Shown: positions 51,394 through 59,854 of the stretch, piece after piece
Layout of the letters: the number at the start of each line of letters is the position of its first letter
Numbering within the stretch: position 1 is the stretch's first letter
Source of the DNA: Hallerella sp964397425
Lineage (GTDB): Bacteria > Fibrobacterota > Fibrobacteria > Fibrobacterales > Fibrobacteraceae
NCBI GenBank assembly: GCA_964397425.1
Contig: CAYNID010000005.1
Location: forward strand, 1-64,000
DNA: 64,000 nucleotides
Reading direction: 5' to 3'
The notes under the pieces: generated by a model
Database searches by the model: none
What the model saw: only the letters and a program-made list of their open reading frames with translations
What the model was told of the DNA's origin: nothing
Made by a program: the position numbers and the translations under genes

Positions 51394-52314
51394 TTGAATC
51401 CGGGCAATCCCGAAGAAGGCTTTCAAAACGTTCCGCTTGAACGAACTGTCGTCCAAGCGGGTTTTCTTGTTTTAAAAAAAGGCGAAATTCCGTCAGAAAT
51501 GCTGTTTGTCGAAGAAGGCGAATTGGAAGCGTTCGATGACGAGAAGATCCTTTACAATATCCCCCAAGGCTCATTGCTCGGAGTCACGTCCGTCATGGAT
51601 GGCACGCCATTTCCCAGCCACGTCCGCGCCGGCAGACCGGCGACCGTTGTCAAAATCGGCAAATCGGAAATGGCCCGGGTGCTGAAAACGGCTCCCCATT
51701 GGCTTCTATCCGTCGTCAATTCCCTTTCGAACCGTTCGCGAGAACTGAAACAGGCAACCTCCCGTCCCATTTACACAAGTTCCCTGGAAAGTTTCGCCAA
51801 GTTTTTAGCCCTGCGGACCCACCGCAAACCGCTGGACACGGCTCTTGTTCTCAAAGAATTCATGTGGCAAACCCGTTCCGGGAAAAAAGAAACCCTCGAA
51901 GCCCTCGAAGAACTTTGCCGCCGAAAATTCGTCAAACTGGAACCCTCCAAAGACGGCAAGCCGAATGCGCAAATGCTCACGGTCAAGCCGAAATTGCTGA
52001 ACATTCTTGCCGAATACCTGTCCAGTCTCCGGCGAAATGAAACGTACCCGGCTTTCGGGCTATCCAAACGGGAACGCGCCTGTCTGGAATTTTTGGGAAT
52101 GGAAGATTCGCTGTTCACCCGCTCGCGGGAAGAATGGCTGAAGCATTTGAAAATCACCGTTCCCAGCGCCGACATCATCGTGTGCATCCGGTTCGTGGAA
52201 CTGGGAATTTTTTCGGAAGTCGAAAACACGGACAAGCTCTTTTTGGAAACGGAAGTCCTCGACAAGTATTTGAGCGCCATTCACGGCGAACGCAATATCA
52301 AGGGGATTTTATGA
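51394..52314 (+). CDS. Cyclic-nucleotide-binding-domain protein 1
   Basis: A 306-residue protein. The likely start is TTG 51394, since no ATG precedes the conserved region; a later internal start cannot be excluded. Residues about 15-95 form a degenerate cNMP-binding barrel (VVQAGFLVLKKGEIPSEMLF; EGELEAFDDEKILYNIPQGS). The helical remainder has two segments that may be winged helices (SGKKETLEALEELCRRKFVKLE). The phosphate-binding cassette RxA is not obvious, so ligand binding is uncertain. It overlaps the next gene by 4 bases, giving a tandem pair. Confidence 0.65.
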   Translation: MNPGNPEEGFQNVPLERTVVQAGFLVLKKGEIPSEMLFVEEGELEAFDDEKILYNIPQGSLLGVTSVMDGTPFPSHVRAGRPATVVKIGKSEMARVLKTAPHWLLSVVNSLSNRSRELKQATSRPIYTSSLESFAKFLALRTHRKPLDTALVLKEFMWQTRSGKKETLEALEELCRRKFVKLEPSKDGKPNAQMLTVKPKLLNILAEYLSSLRRNETYPAFGLSKRERACLEFLGMEDSLFTRSREEWLKHLKITVPSADIIVCIRFVELGIFSEVENTDKLFLETEVLDKYLSAIHGERNIKGIL

Positions 52315-53270
52315 AAAAATTGGCTCCGCGCGACGTTTTATTCCGCGAAGGCGAATCGGACGGGAAGCTTTACTTTATCCGCAAAGGAAATTTAATCGTC
52401 CAAAAAAAAGAAGGTTCAAAAATCCGGAGCGAAGGAATCCTTGGGCAAGGCGCTACCGTTGGAGAGGCGTCCCTTTTGTTTGGCGAACCTCACCCGTTTA
52501 CGCTCCGCGCCATGGAACCCGTTGAAGCCGAAGAATTTTCGAACGCCGAACTTTCGAACGCGTTGAAGGCGCTGCCCGATTGGTTCCATCCCTTTTTGCG
52601 TTTTTTGGCAGACAGAGTTCGGAATTTGGAAGTCAACAAGTCCCAATTGGACAAAATCCATGCGCTCCCAACTCTTCTTTTTCTTTCGGCGAAACGCCTG
52701 AAACACGCGGAAAACGGCGCCCTGGAACTTTTCCCCTTGTTGGAAGATTTAAAAACAATCAACGGACTGGGCTTTGACGACGCCTTTGAACTTTTGCGCG
52801 CCATTTGCAAATTGGGAATTGCGGAACTCATCCCCGGCGAGCAGCCCCAGATCCGCTATTACCGCAGCCACCTCCCGGAACTTTTATACCGGACGCTACT
52901 GACCCGCATGGCCGGGAAGAAATTGCCAAACACCCTCCTTTCGGCAAACGATCAAACACTGCTGACCGCTTTTATTTCCGCGGCAAAGACCAAAGGCCGC
53001 GAAGACAACGGCTGCTCTTCTGTCTTCGCCAAGGATTTCTTTTCTACATACCAAAAACTGTTCCCCGGACTTCACTTGAGCCGCCGCCAATTCGAGAACC
53101 TCATCCGTTGCGGTTATTTGCGCACCGTTCCGGATTTCGCATCCATTTCTGACATCCAGGCGGTAGAAAGGTTTTGTGCAGACCTGGAATCGGTCAAGGA
53201 CCTGACAGAACTGAACCGCGTTTACCCGTTGCTCGACAAACGGCTGCCCGAAGCGATGAAAAACGGCTGA
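52311..53270 (+). CDS. Cyclic-nucleotide-binding-domain protein 2
   Basis: A 319-residue protein with ATG 52311 overlapping the previous stop (ATGA) and AAGGGG upstream. The N-terminal 110 residues are a clearer cNMP-binding barrel (APRDVLFREGESDGKLYFI near 5; LGQGATVGEASLLFGEPHPFT near 44-64, matching the GE..L phosphate-cassette region). The rest is helical (LPTLLFLSAKRLKHAENG) with no recognisable output domain. It is similar in plan to its neighbour, so they probably act as a pair. Confidence 0.7.
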   Translation: MKKLAPRDVLFREGESDGKLYFIRKGNLIVQKKEGSKIRSEGILGQGATVGEASLLFGEPHPFTLRAMEPVEAEEFSNAELSNALKALPDWFHPFLRFLADRVRNLEVNKSQLDKIHALPTLLFLSAKRLKHAENGALELFPLLEDLKTINGLGFDDAFELLRAICKLGIAELIPGEQPQIRYYRSHLPELLYRTLLTRMAGKKLPNTLLSANDQTLLTAFISAAKTKGREDNGCSSVFAKDFFSTYQKLFPGLHLSRRQFENLIRCGYLRTVPDFASISDIQAVERFCADLESVKDLTELNRVYPLLDKRLPEAMKNG

Positions 53271-53287
53271 CCCTCCGCAGAAATTTC

Positions 53288-53293
53288 TAAATT
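53288..53293 (+). promoter_or_regulatory. yajC: -10 element of yajC
   Basis: TTTC-TAAATT-ACCC lies 29 bases before the ATG, with AAAGGA near the start. It is one of the recurrent elements. Confidence 0.4.
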
Positions 53294-53322
53294 ACCCGCA
53301 TCATTTCTACCAAAGGATTTTT

Positions 53323-53697
53323 ATGAAGTATTCCCTCCTCGTGACACTCGCCCTTGCCGCTTCCGCTTTTGCTGACGGTGCTCAACAAACTCCCCAGCAA
53401 GGTTCCGCCATCAGCATGTTCCTTCCGTTCATTCTGATGTTCGTCGTCATGTGGCTTTTCTTTATCCGTCCCAAGCAGAAAGAAATGAAGAAACTGGACG
53501 AAATGCGCAAGGCGCTGAAAAAAGGCGATCAGGTTTTGACTTCGGCAGGAATCATTGGAACCGTCTTCGCCATCGAAGGAACCATTGTCACGGTCAAAAC
53601 CGGAAACGACACCAGACTGGACTTTGAACAGGCCGCCATCCTCCGCGTCATCACCCCGGAAGCCCCCAAGGCAGACGAAAAGAAAGCGGCAAAATAA
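53323..53697 (+). CDS. yajC: Preprotein translocase subunit YajC
   Basis: A 124-residue inner-membrane protein associated with SecDF. The N-terminus MKYSLLVTLALAASAFADG looks like a signal peptide or first helix. The conserved helix SAISMFLPFILMFVVMWLFFI is near 28-48. It is followed by RPKQKEMKKLDEMRKALKKGDQV and a small beta domain. The end is Lys/Ala-rich. It abuts def with no gap. Confidence 0.93.
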   Translation: MKYSLLVTLALAASAFADGAQQTPQQGSAISMFLPFILMFVVMWLFFIRPKQKEMKKLDEMRKALKKGDQVLTSAGIIGTVFAIEGTIVTVKTGNDTRLDFEQAAILRVITPEAPKADEKKAAK

Positions 53698-54243
53698 ATG
53701 GCCATCCTGGATATCAAAATTTACGGCAATCCTGCTCTGCGCACACAATGCAAGCGCGTTGAACAGGTGACTCCCGAATTAGTCGAACTGGCCCGCAACA
53801 TGTTGGAAACCATGTACGATGCCGGCGGTGTCGGTTTGGCAGCTCCGCAAGTCGGAAAAGACATGCGTCTGGTCGTCATAGACCCGGCTCGTCCCGACGA
53901 AGACGAAACACCCGCTCCGCGCATCATCTTCAACCCGGAGTGGGGCGCCGAACCCGATTCCGAAGACGTTCCCTACGATGAAGGATGCCTTTCCGTTCCC
54001 GATGTCTTTTGCAATGTCAACCGTCCCGGAAAAATCTGGTTCCGCTACATGGACGAAAACGGACAGACCGTTGAAGAACACAACGTCGAAGGCCTCCTGT
54101 GCCGCTGCTTCCAACACGAAGCGGACCACCTGGACGGCAAACTTTTCGTTGACGTGATTTCTACCGCAGACCGGGAAATCAACCGTTCCCGCCTCCGCGA
54201 CATGGTCAAAAAAGAAAAGAAAAAGGCCGGAAACAAAAAATGA
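53698..54243 (+). CDS. def: Peptide deformylase
   Basis: A 181-residue metalloenzyme removing the N-terminal formyl group. The three motifs are GVGLAAPQVG near 40-49, EGCLSVP near 95-101 and QHEADHLDGKLF near 140-151, with the Cys and two His metal ligands present. The C-terminal tail is Lys-rich (KKEKKKAGNKK). It overlaps the next gene by 4 bases. Confidence 0.96.
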   Translation: MAILDIKIYGNPALRTQCKRVEQVTPELVELARNMLETMYDAGGVGLAAPQVGKDMRLVVIDPARPDEDETPAPRIIFNPEWGAEPDSEDVPYDEGCLSVPDVFCNVNRPGKIWFRYMDENGQTVEEHNVEGLLCRCFQHEADHLDGKLFVDVISTADREINRSRLRDMVKKEKKKAGNKK

Positions 54244-55613
54244 AGCGTCTTCCGCTGCTGTTTTTTTCGATGGGACTAGTCAGCTGTGCACCGCTCCCGC
54301 CGCTGGTGACGGACCCACCCGAAGAAGCTCTGTTCTCTTCGGCATCCGTTTCCAGTTCCTCATCCGCCATTTGGATAGAAAGCTCGTCCGCCGCGGATTC
54401 GGTGGCATTCGTTCCAATTGCACCAGCCCCTGTCGAAGAAAATGCAGCCGAAGCGACTCTTGCGACTTCGGACGACAAGGATATTCCCCCGATGGCCTTG
54501 CCCGAAAACCTCAAAAGGGATTTTCGCGTGGGCATTCTCGTCGGAAAGTCCTCAGCGGAAATTTCCGGTAAAAATTACACCGTCGCCACCACGGCGGATT
54601 CTTCCCAAGGAAAACTTCAGTCGGGAACAATCAAGCTCTCTGCGAAAGGTGTCCGCGTTCAATGTTTAAACGACAAATCGGACTCTGTCTGGATATTCCC
54701 CGCCGATGAAAACCGCTTGTCTGTCGGCGGCAAGGAATACCGCGGAAAAATGCTGGCTGTAAATGTGTCCGGAAAACTGAACATCATCAACGTTCTCCCG
54801 GTTGAAGATTATCTGAAGGGAGTCGTTCCCCATGAAATCGGGAAGTTGGACGAATCCATGTTCGAAGCGCTCAAAGTTCAAGCGGTCGCAGCCAGAACTT
54901 ACGCCTACAGACATTACAATTCCCGCGCCTCCCTGGGTTTTGACGTTTACGCAACCGTCCAGGACCAAGTTTACAATGGCAGCGAAGGCGAATCTCCCCT
55001 TCCCAGTGCAGCGATTGATTCCACGAGGGGAATCGTACTTTCGCATGATGGAAATTTCATCGAAGCCTATTACCACTCCACCTGTGGCGGCCATACAGAA
55101 GGCGTCGAAGTTTGGGGACTTGCTCCCGTGACCTACCTGAAAAGCCAGAGCGACATGAAAAGCGAAGACACGGCATGGTGCGCGGCAAGTTCTTATACAG
55201 CGTGGAAAAAGGTTTTCAACGAAAAAGAATTGGTTTCCCTGTTCCACAAAAATTTCAAAGAAGCCCGGGCCAGCGGAAAATCGGAATTCAAAGGGATTCA
55301 ACAGTTGGAAATCAAATCAAAGTTTCCCGGCGGACGCATCGATGAACTGGAAGTCTTGACCGACAAAGGGTTGTTTACCGTAAAAGGCGACCGTGTCCGT
55401 TGGCTTTTCAAAGAAGGCTCCAAGATTCTCCCCTCCGCCCAATTTGACATTTCTAAAAACGGAAAAGTCTGGGTGCTAGACGGTTCGGGATTTGGCCATG
55501 GAATCGGAATGTGCCAGATGGGCGCCCGCGCCCGCGCCAAAGCGGGGCAAAGCTTCAAAGAAATTCTCGAAGCCTACTACCCCGGAGCAACTCTTCAATG
55601 CATCGAAAAGTAG
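54240..55613 (+). CDS. SpoIID/LytB-domain lipoprotein
   Basis: A 457-residue exported lipoprotein (lipobox GLVSC, C16). A Ser/Ala-rich linker (about 20-90) precedes a SpoIID domain: INVLPVEDYLKGVVPHEIG near 182, EALKVQAVAARTYAYRHYNS near 205, YHSTCGGHTEGVEVWG near 277 and GSGFGHGIGMCQMGARARAKA near 418. SpoIID proteins are peptidoglycan lytic transglycosylases acting on denuded glycans. In a non-sporulating Gram-negative a wall-remodelling role is likely. The last 16 bases overlap the MtaB-like gene. Confidence 0.88.
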   Translation: MKRLPLLFFSMGLVSCAPLPPLVTDPPEEALFSSASVSSSSSAIWIESSSAADSVAFVPIAPAPVEENAAEATLATSDDKDIPPMALPENLKRDFRVGILVGKSSAEISGKNYTVATTADSSQGKLQSGTIKLSAKGVRVQCLNDKSDSVWIFPADENRLSVGGKEYRGKMLAVNVSGKLNIINVLPVEDYLKGVVPHEIGKLDESMFEALKVQAVAARTYAYRHYNSRASLGFDVYATVQDQVYNGSEGESPLPSAAIDSTRGIVLSHDGNFIEAYYHSTCGGHTEGVEVWGLAPVTYLKSQSDMKSEDTAWCAASSYTAWKKVFNEKELVSLFHKNFKEARASGKSEFKGIQQLEIKSKFPGGRIDELEVLTDKGLFTVKGDRVRWLFKEGSKILPSAQFDISKNGKVWVLDGSGFGHGIGMCQMGARARAKAGQSFKEILEAYYPGATLQCIEK

Positions 55614-56902
55614 CCGTTCTCAGTGAAGGGTGCGCAGCCAATTTCGGCGATGGCGAAGAAATCGGAGAACGTTTCGCCAAAGAAGGTTTTCAAGTTTCCT
55701 TTGAAATGCCTTCGGAAACGCCAGATGCCATCGTATTGAACGCCTGCACCGTCAAAGGAATTTCCAGCGCGACAAAACTCGCCAAGAAGATTCGGGCGCA
55801 ATTTTCCCACGTGCCAATCTGGGTGACAGGATGCGCCACGGATGATTTAAAACGGTCCCTTTCCGATTTATATCCCGATTTTTTATTCGGACCCAAAGAT
55901 GCGCATCAAAGCGAAAGTGCTTTCGCTGAATTTTTGCACCATTTGAATTTGCCCGAAAAGCGTTACGACTCGCTCCAGACGCTTTCCAGCCACGCGGGAA
56001 TCGGAATCGTCAACATCGAAGAAGGCTGTCTAGACTCTTGCAGTTATTGTTCCACGCGACTTGTCAAGGGGACTTTGAAAAGCGCCAGCCCCGAATTCAT
56101 CATCCGGCGGGTTGCGCAAAAAGTGGAACACGGTGCCAAAGAAATTTTTCTGACCGGTCAAGACACAAGCTGTTACGGATTCGATTTGCACACCAACTTG
56201 GCAGAATTGCTGCAGCGCATCATCGTCCGTGTTCCAGGAAATTACCGGATTCGTCTGGGCATGGGAAATCCGCGCCACGCTCTGCGCTATCTGGACTATC
56301 TGCTCGATACTTTTGAAGACGAACATTTATACAAGTTTATACACATTCCCGTTCAAAGCGGCAGCGACCGTATCTTGCGCGAGATGAACCGCCGGCATTC
56401 CAGCGCCGATTTTTTGAAAATCGCCGAAGCGTTCCGCGGAAAATTTCCCGACTTGACTTTGGGGACAGATATCATCGTCGCATTCCCCGGTGAAACCCGC
56501 AAAGATTTCGAAGAAAGTCTTGAATTGGTGAAATCCGTCCGCCCTTCCATTTGCAATATTACACGGTTCGTTCCGCGCGAAGGCACCAAAGCCTTCGCCT
56601 TTCGGAATTCCATTCCGAAAGAAGAGCGCCATGCGCGCTCGGCGGAACTGGCAAGCCTGTTTCAACAAATCGCACTTGAAAACAACCGCTCGTGCATCGG
56701 CAAAGAGGAACGCGTTTCCGTCGAAAAGCCCGGTTCCCGTCCGGGGACGATGATAGCCCGCGATGACGCTTACAGGCCCGTGGCTCTCCGAGGAGATTTT
56801 TCCATCGGTCAAATCCTTGACGTGCGCATTTTCAACGCGGAAACGTTCGCCCTGTTGGGCGAACCTTTAGCCGAATCCGTTACGTCGTGTACTCAGCGTT
56901 GA
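55598..56902 (+). CDS. Archaeal/eukaryote-type tRNA t6A methylthiotransferase (e-MtaB-like)
   Basis: A 434-residue radical-SAM methylthiotransferase. The start at 55598 overlaps the previous gene; longer frames do not add conserved sequence. The N-terminal MTTase domain has SEGCAANFGDGE near 9, NACTVKGISSATKL near 47 and VTGCATDD. The radical-SAM motif is GCLDSCSYCSTR near 142. RLGMGNPRHALRYLDYLLD and YKFIHIPVQSGSDRILREMNR are closer to the CDKAL1/archaeal branch than to bacterial MiaB or MtaB. Expected reaction: ms2t6A37 in tRNA. A C-terminal TRAM domain is present. The 3' end overlaps argJ by 23 bases. Confidence 0.82.
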   Translation: MHRKVAVLSEGCAANFGDGEEIGERFAKEGFQVSFEMPSETPDAIVLNACTVKGISSATKLAKKIRAQFSHVPIWVTGCATDDLKRSLSDLYPDFLFGPKDAHQSESAFAEFLHHLNLPEKRYDSLQTLSSHAGIGIVNIEEGCLDSCSYCSTRLVKGTLKSASPEFIIRRVAQKVEHGAKEIFLTGQDTSCYGFDLHTNLAELLQRIIVRVPGNYRIRLGMGNPRHALRYLDYLLDTFEDEHLYKFIHIPVQSGSDRILREMNRRHSSADFLKIAEAFRGKFPDLTLGTDIIVAFPGETRKDFEESLELVKSVRPSICNITRFVPREGTKAFAFRNSIPKEERHARSAELASLFQQIALENNRSCIGKEERVSVEKPGSRPGTMIARDDAYRPVALRGDFSIGQILDVRIFNAETFALLGEPLAESVTSCTQR

Positions 56903-58094
56903 TTTTGACGTATTCATAACTCAAATCGCAAGTATAGGCAGATGCGCTAGCCTCGCCGATATTCAAAACGACTCGAATCGTATATTCTTTTTGCTTCACG
57001 ACGGCTTCCAGTTTTTGACGGTCGCAATCCACCGGGCGGCCCGAAGCGAGAACTTGAACGTCTCCAAAATAAAGATCGGTCTGGTCGGCAACCATATTCG
57101 CGCCGCTTGAACCTGCGCTAGAAAGGATACGTCCCCAGTTGGGATCTTCTCCGAACATGGCGCATTTTGCCAAATTGCTGGTGCCAATGTATCGCGCCAT
57201 TTTCAGCGCATCGGCGTGACTTTCCGCTTTTTCAACGCGGATTTCAATGAATTTGGTCGAACCTTCCCCATCGCGGGCAATGTTTTTCGCCAATTCTTTC
57301 ATCACCATCATGAGGGCTTTGCGGAAGTCCGCCTTTTCTGACAGGGAAAGGTTTTCATACCGGATGCCCGAAGCTTCGTTCGCAAGCAGGATGCACGTGT
57401 CATTTGTACTCGTGTCCCCATCTACCGTAATCGCGTTGAAAGAGTCCGAAACGTCTGCGCGGAATTCGGCAAAAAAGTCCAAGGGCAATCCCAAATCCGT
57501 GGTAATGAATGCGAGCATCGTCGCCATATTCGGATGAATCATGCCGCTGCCCTTGCAGCAACCGCCCACCGAAACAACTCCCAGCGACGTTTCCACGTCT
57601 ATCGCCAACGATTTCAGCACGCGGTCCGTCGTGAGAATGGCCGTTCCAAATTCCGTCGAAGCCTGTTCTTCGCCGTGGAGATTTTTCACCAAGTGCGGAA
57701 TGGCCGCTTCGACTTTATCCATCGGCATCGGATGCCCGATAACTCCCGTGCTGCACACCAGAACGCTTTTGGGGGCAAGCCCCAGCTGTTCCTCGACAAG
57801 AGCCGCAGTCCGTTCGCTGTCGGCAAGGCCCTGAGGTCCTGTGCACGCATTGGCGTTTCCACTGTTGACTATCACCGCTGAAGCGAAATGCGCATGTTCC
57901 AAAATGGATTTGTCGTAAAGTACCGGAGCCGCCTTTACTTTATTCGTAGTGAACACGGCAAAACACCGCGCCGATTTTTCACTTTTGAGAAGAGCCATGT
58001 CCGGCTTTCCGCTAGCTTTAATTCCCGCCGTATAAGCAGATGCGGTAAATCCTTTCGGGGTGCAGACACCGCCATTTTTCCGAATCTTCAGCAT
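56880..58094 (-). CDS. argJ: Glutamate N-acetyltransferase / amino-acid acetyltransferase
   Basis: A 404-residue bifunctional enzyme of arginine synthesis. It is an Ntn-hydrolase-like protein that self-cleaves at a Thr: CCKGSGMIHPNMATMLAFITTD near 180-201, with nucleophile Thr after MA. Also NSGNANACTGPQGL near 76, VCSTGVIG near 112 and GRILSSAGSSGAN near 318. Length is typical. No other arg genes are in the window. The start has GGAAG a little upstream. Confidence 0.95.
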   Translation of the reverse strand: MLKIRKNGGVCTPKGFTASAYTAGIKASGKPDMALLKSEKSARCFAVFTTNKVKAAPVLYDKSILEHAHFASAVIVNSGNANACTGPQGLADSERTAALVEEQLGLAPKSVLVCSTGVIGHPMPMDKVEAAIPHLVKNLHGEEQASTEFGTAILTTDRVLKSLAIDVETSLGVVSVGGCCKGSGMIHPNMATMLAFITTDLGLPLDFFAEFRADVSDSFNAITVDGDTSTNDTCILLANEASGIRYENLSLSEKADFRKALMMVMKELAKNIARDGEGSTKFIEIRVEKAESHADALKMARYIGTSNLAKCAMFGEDPNWGRILSSAGSSGANMVADQTDLYFGDVQVLASGRPVDCDRQKLEAVVKQKEYTIRVVLNIGEASASAYTCDLSYEYVKINAEYTT

Positions 58095-58302
58095 AGAGAG
58101 TCTTCCTTTGACTTGAATTGTCTTTGCCCAAATCTAACTAATTTTGCATTCTTTATTTTGCCCGTATCCCGTATTCCCAAACGACTCCCGCCATCTTCCG
58201 TTTTTTGTCCAAGCCTCTTGCGCAGGTCCCCTTGGAATTGCCGGCAAGCCTCCGAATCAAGCTCCCCGAAAAAGACGACGCGTCAAAGTTCTTCGAAAAT
58301 TT

Positions 58303-58308
58303 TATATT
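58303..58308 (+). promoter_or_regulatory. greA: -10 element of greA, next to a leaderless-type start
   Basis: TTTTATATTATCCC: TATATT ends 8 bases before the greA ATG at 58317 and no Shine-Dalgarno sequence is present. Transcription would begin close to the start codon. Confidence 0.5.
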
Positions 58309-58316
58309 ATCCCAAT

Positions 58317-58784
58317 ATGGACAATATACCCGTTACCCAAGAAACCTACGATCAGCTCAAGCAGGAATTGGACCACTTGAAAAAAGTGGAACGCCCCAAA
58401 ATCATTGACGAAATCGCCGAAGCACGTGCCCAAGGCGACTTGAGCGAAAATTTCGCCTATCATGCCGCAAAAGACCGCCAAGGCGAAATCGAATCCCGTA
58501 TCAATTATCTCGAAGACCGCGTCGCCCGCGCCGTCATTATCAAGTACGACGCAAGCAAAGGCGGAGAAATCAAATTTGGCGCGACGGTCAAACTTTTGAA
58601 TAAAAAGACGAACCGGGAAATCACGTATACGATAGTCTCCCCCGAAGGCGTTGACGCCATCAATGGGAAAATCAGCTTTACAAGCCCCATCGGCAAAGCG
58701 CTTCTCGGCAAAAAGAAGGGCGAAATCGCCGAAGTGATCACGCCGAAAGGAAAAAATCTTTTCGAAATCCTGGATGTTCAATAA
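58317..58784 (+). CDS. greA: Transcription elongation factor GreA
   Basis: A 155-residue cleavage factor for stalled RNA polymerase. The N-terminal coiled coil has LKKVERPKIIDEIAEARAQGDLSENFAYHAAK near 20-51, with the catalytic acidic tip D41/E44 (GDLSEN). The C-terminal FKBP-like domain has YTIVSPEGVDAINGKISFTSPIGKALLGKKKGE. The frame runs on upstream past argJ, but the conserved protein starts MDNIPVTQE at 58317. It has no Shine-Dalgarno sequence and sits just after a TATATT box. holA follows by 12 bases. Confidence 0.95.
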   Translation: MDNIPVTQETYDQLKQELDHLKKVERPKIIDEIAEARAQGDLSENFAYHAAKDRQGEIESRINYLEDRVARAVIIKYDASKGGEIKFGATVKLLNKKTNREITYTIVSPEGVDAINGKISFTSPIGKALLGKKKGEIAEVITPKGKNLFEILDVQ

Positions 58785-58796
58785 AAGGCGAACTCC

Positions 58797-59762
58797 ATGA
58801 TAGTCGTCCTTATCGGAGACAGCGAATTTGAAAAAGAGCGTCTGATTGGTCAGTTTTTGGAAAAGACCCTTGGCGACCGCAAAGACGATTCCCTTGCGCG
58901 CAAAATCGTTTTTGCAAACGATTCGAACATTCCTTCTGTCGCAGATGTCGTGATAGAATCTTGCGATTCCTGTTCTTTGTTCGCCGCCGAGCAAGCCGTT
59001 GTCGTCCGCAATGCGGAAGCTCTCAAATCAGACGATTCTGCAGCCTTGGAAGCCTGGTTCAAAACAAAGCCGGATGCGAACTTGCTATTCGATTTTGAAA
59101 AACTGCTCAAGACAAGCAAGCTCTACAAGTCCCTGCACGAAATCGCCAAGATCAAAGAATGCAAATCGCCCCGCGATTACGAAATGGCGAAATGGGTTAC
59201 GTTGCATTGCGAAACCGATTTGGGACGGCGCATAGAACCGCTTGCCGCCGAATACGTTGCAAACGCCCTGGGAACCAATCAGGCGTTAATCGATGCTGAG
59301 CTCAAAAAAATTCTGCTGTTGGATCCTCAAGGGAAAATCATCTCCCACGCCCAAGCGAAGCTGATGATCGCCCCCCAACGTGAAATCGCCGCTTTTGAAA
59401 TTCGCGACGCATTCGGGAACCGCGACTCTGCCGCATATGTGAAAAAGCTGCGCGAACTTTTGGATTCCGGAGTCGAAGGCGTTCAAATCATTTCTGCCCT
59501 CGAATCTTATGCCGTGCGTCTTCTCCACATCCGGACCATGTTAGAAAAAAAGATGCCTGTCAAAGAAATCGCCCAAGCCCTCGGCGCCAACGCATGGCTC
59601 TTTGAAAAAAACGGCGAACCGCGCAAGGCGATGAATTGGCCAATCAAACTTCTTTGCCGCATCATCAAACGCCTGGGAGAACTCGACAGCGACATCAAAA
59701 ACGGCATCTGCGACAGCCGAATGGGATTAGAACTTTCCCTCGCCGCATTGGTCGTTCGGTAA
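58797..59762 (+). CDS. holA: DNA polymerase III delta subunit
   Basis: A 321-residue clamp-loader subunit that opens the sliding clamp. The N-terminal AAA+-like fold begins IVVLIGDSEFEKERLIGQFL without a functional P-loop, as normal. The middle has KECKSPRDYEMAKWVTLHCE near 120. The C-terminal helical domain has AFGNRDSAAYVKKLRELLDSG and WPIKLLCRIIKRLGELDSDIKNG near 280-302. It is divergent but complete. It ends in a bidirectional terminator. Confidence 0.88.
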   Translation: MIVVLIGDSEFEKERLIGQFLEKTLGDRKDDSLARKIVFANDSNIPSVADVVIESCDSCSLFAAEQAVVVRNAEALKSDDSAALEAWFKTKPDANLLFDFEKLLKTSKLYKSLHEIAKIKECKSPRDYEMAKWVTLHCETDLGRRIEPLAAEYVANALGTNQALIDAELKKILLLDPQGKIISHAQAKLMIAPQREIAAFEIRDAFGNRDSAAYVKKLRELLDSGVEGVQIISALESYAVRLLHIRTMLEKKMPVKEIAQALGANAWLFEKNGEPRKAMNWPIKLLCRIIKRLGELDSDIKNGICDSRMGLELSLAALVVR

Positions 59763-59807
59763 CCGCTGAAAAAAGGAACACCATCCTAGCTGGTGATTTT
59801 CTTTATA

Positions 59808-59845
59808 CAAAAAGCGTCCCTCAAAAAGGGACGCTTTGGTTTTTC
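59808..59845. terminator. Bidirectional terminator between holA and proS
   Basis: AAGCGTCCC, loop TCAAAAA, GGGACGCTT, flanked by A-run and by TGGTTTTT. Suits both convergent transcripts. Confidence 0.85.
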
Positions 59846-59854
59846 CGTTGAATT

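Noticed and set aside
57888..58316. Long N-terminal extension of greA reaching into argJ
   Set aside because: GreA is about 155 residues and conserved from the ATG at 58317; the extension overlaps argJ on the other strand.
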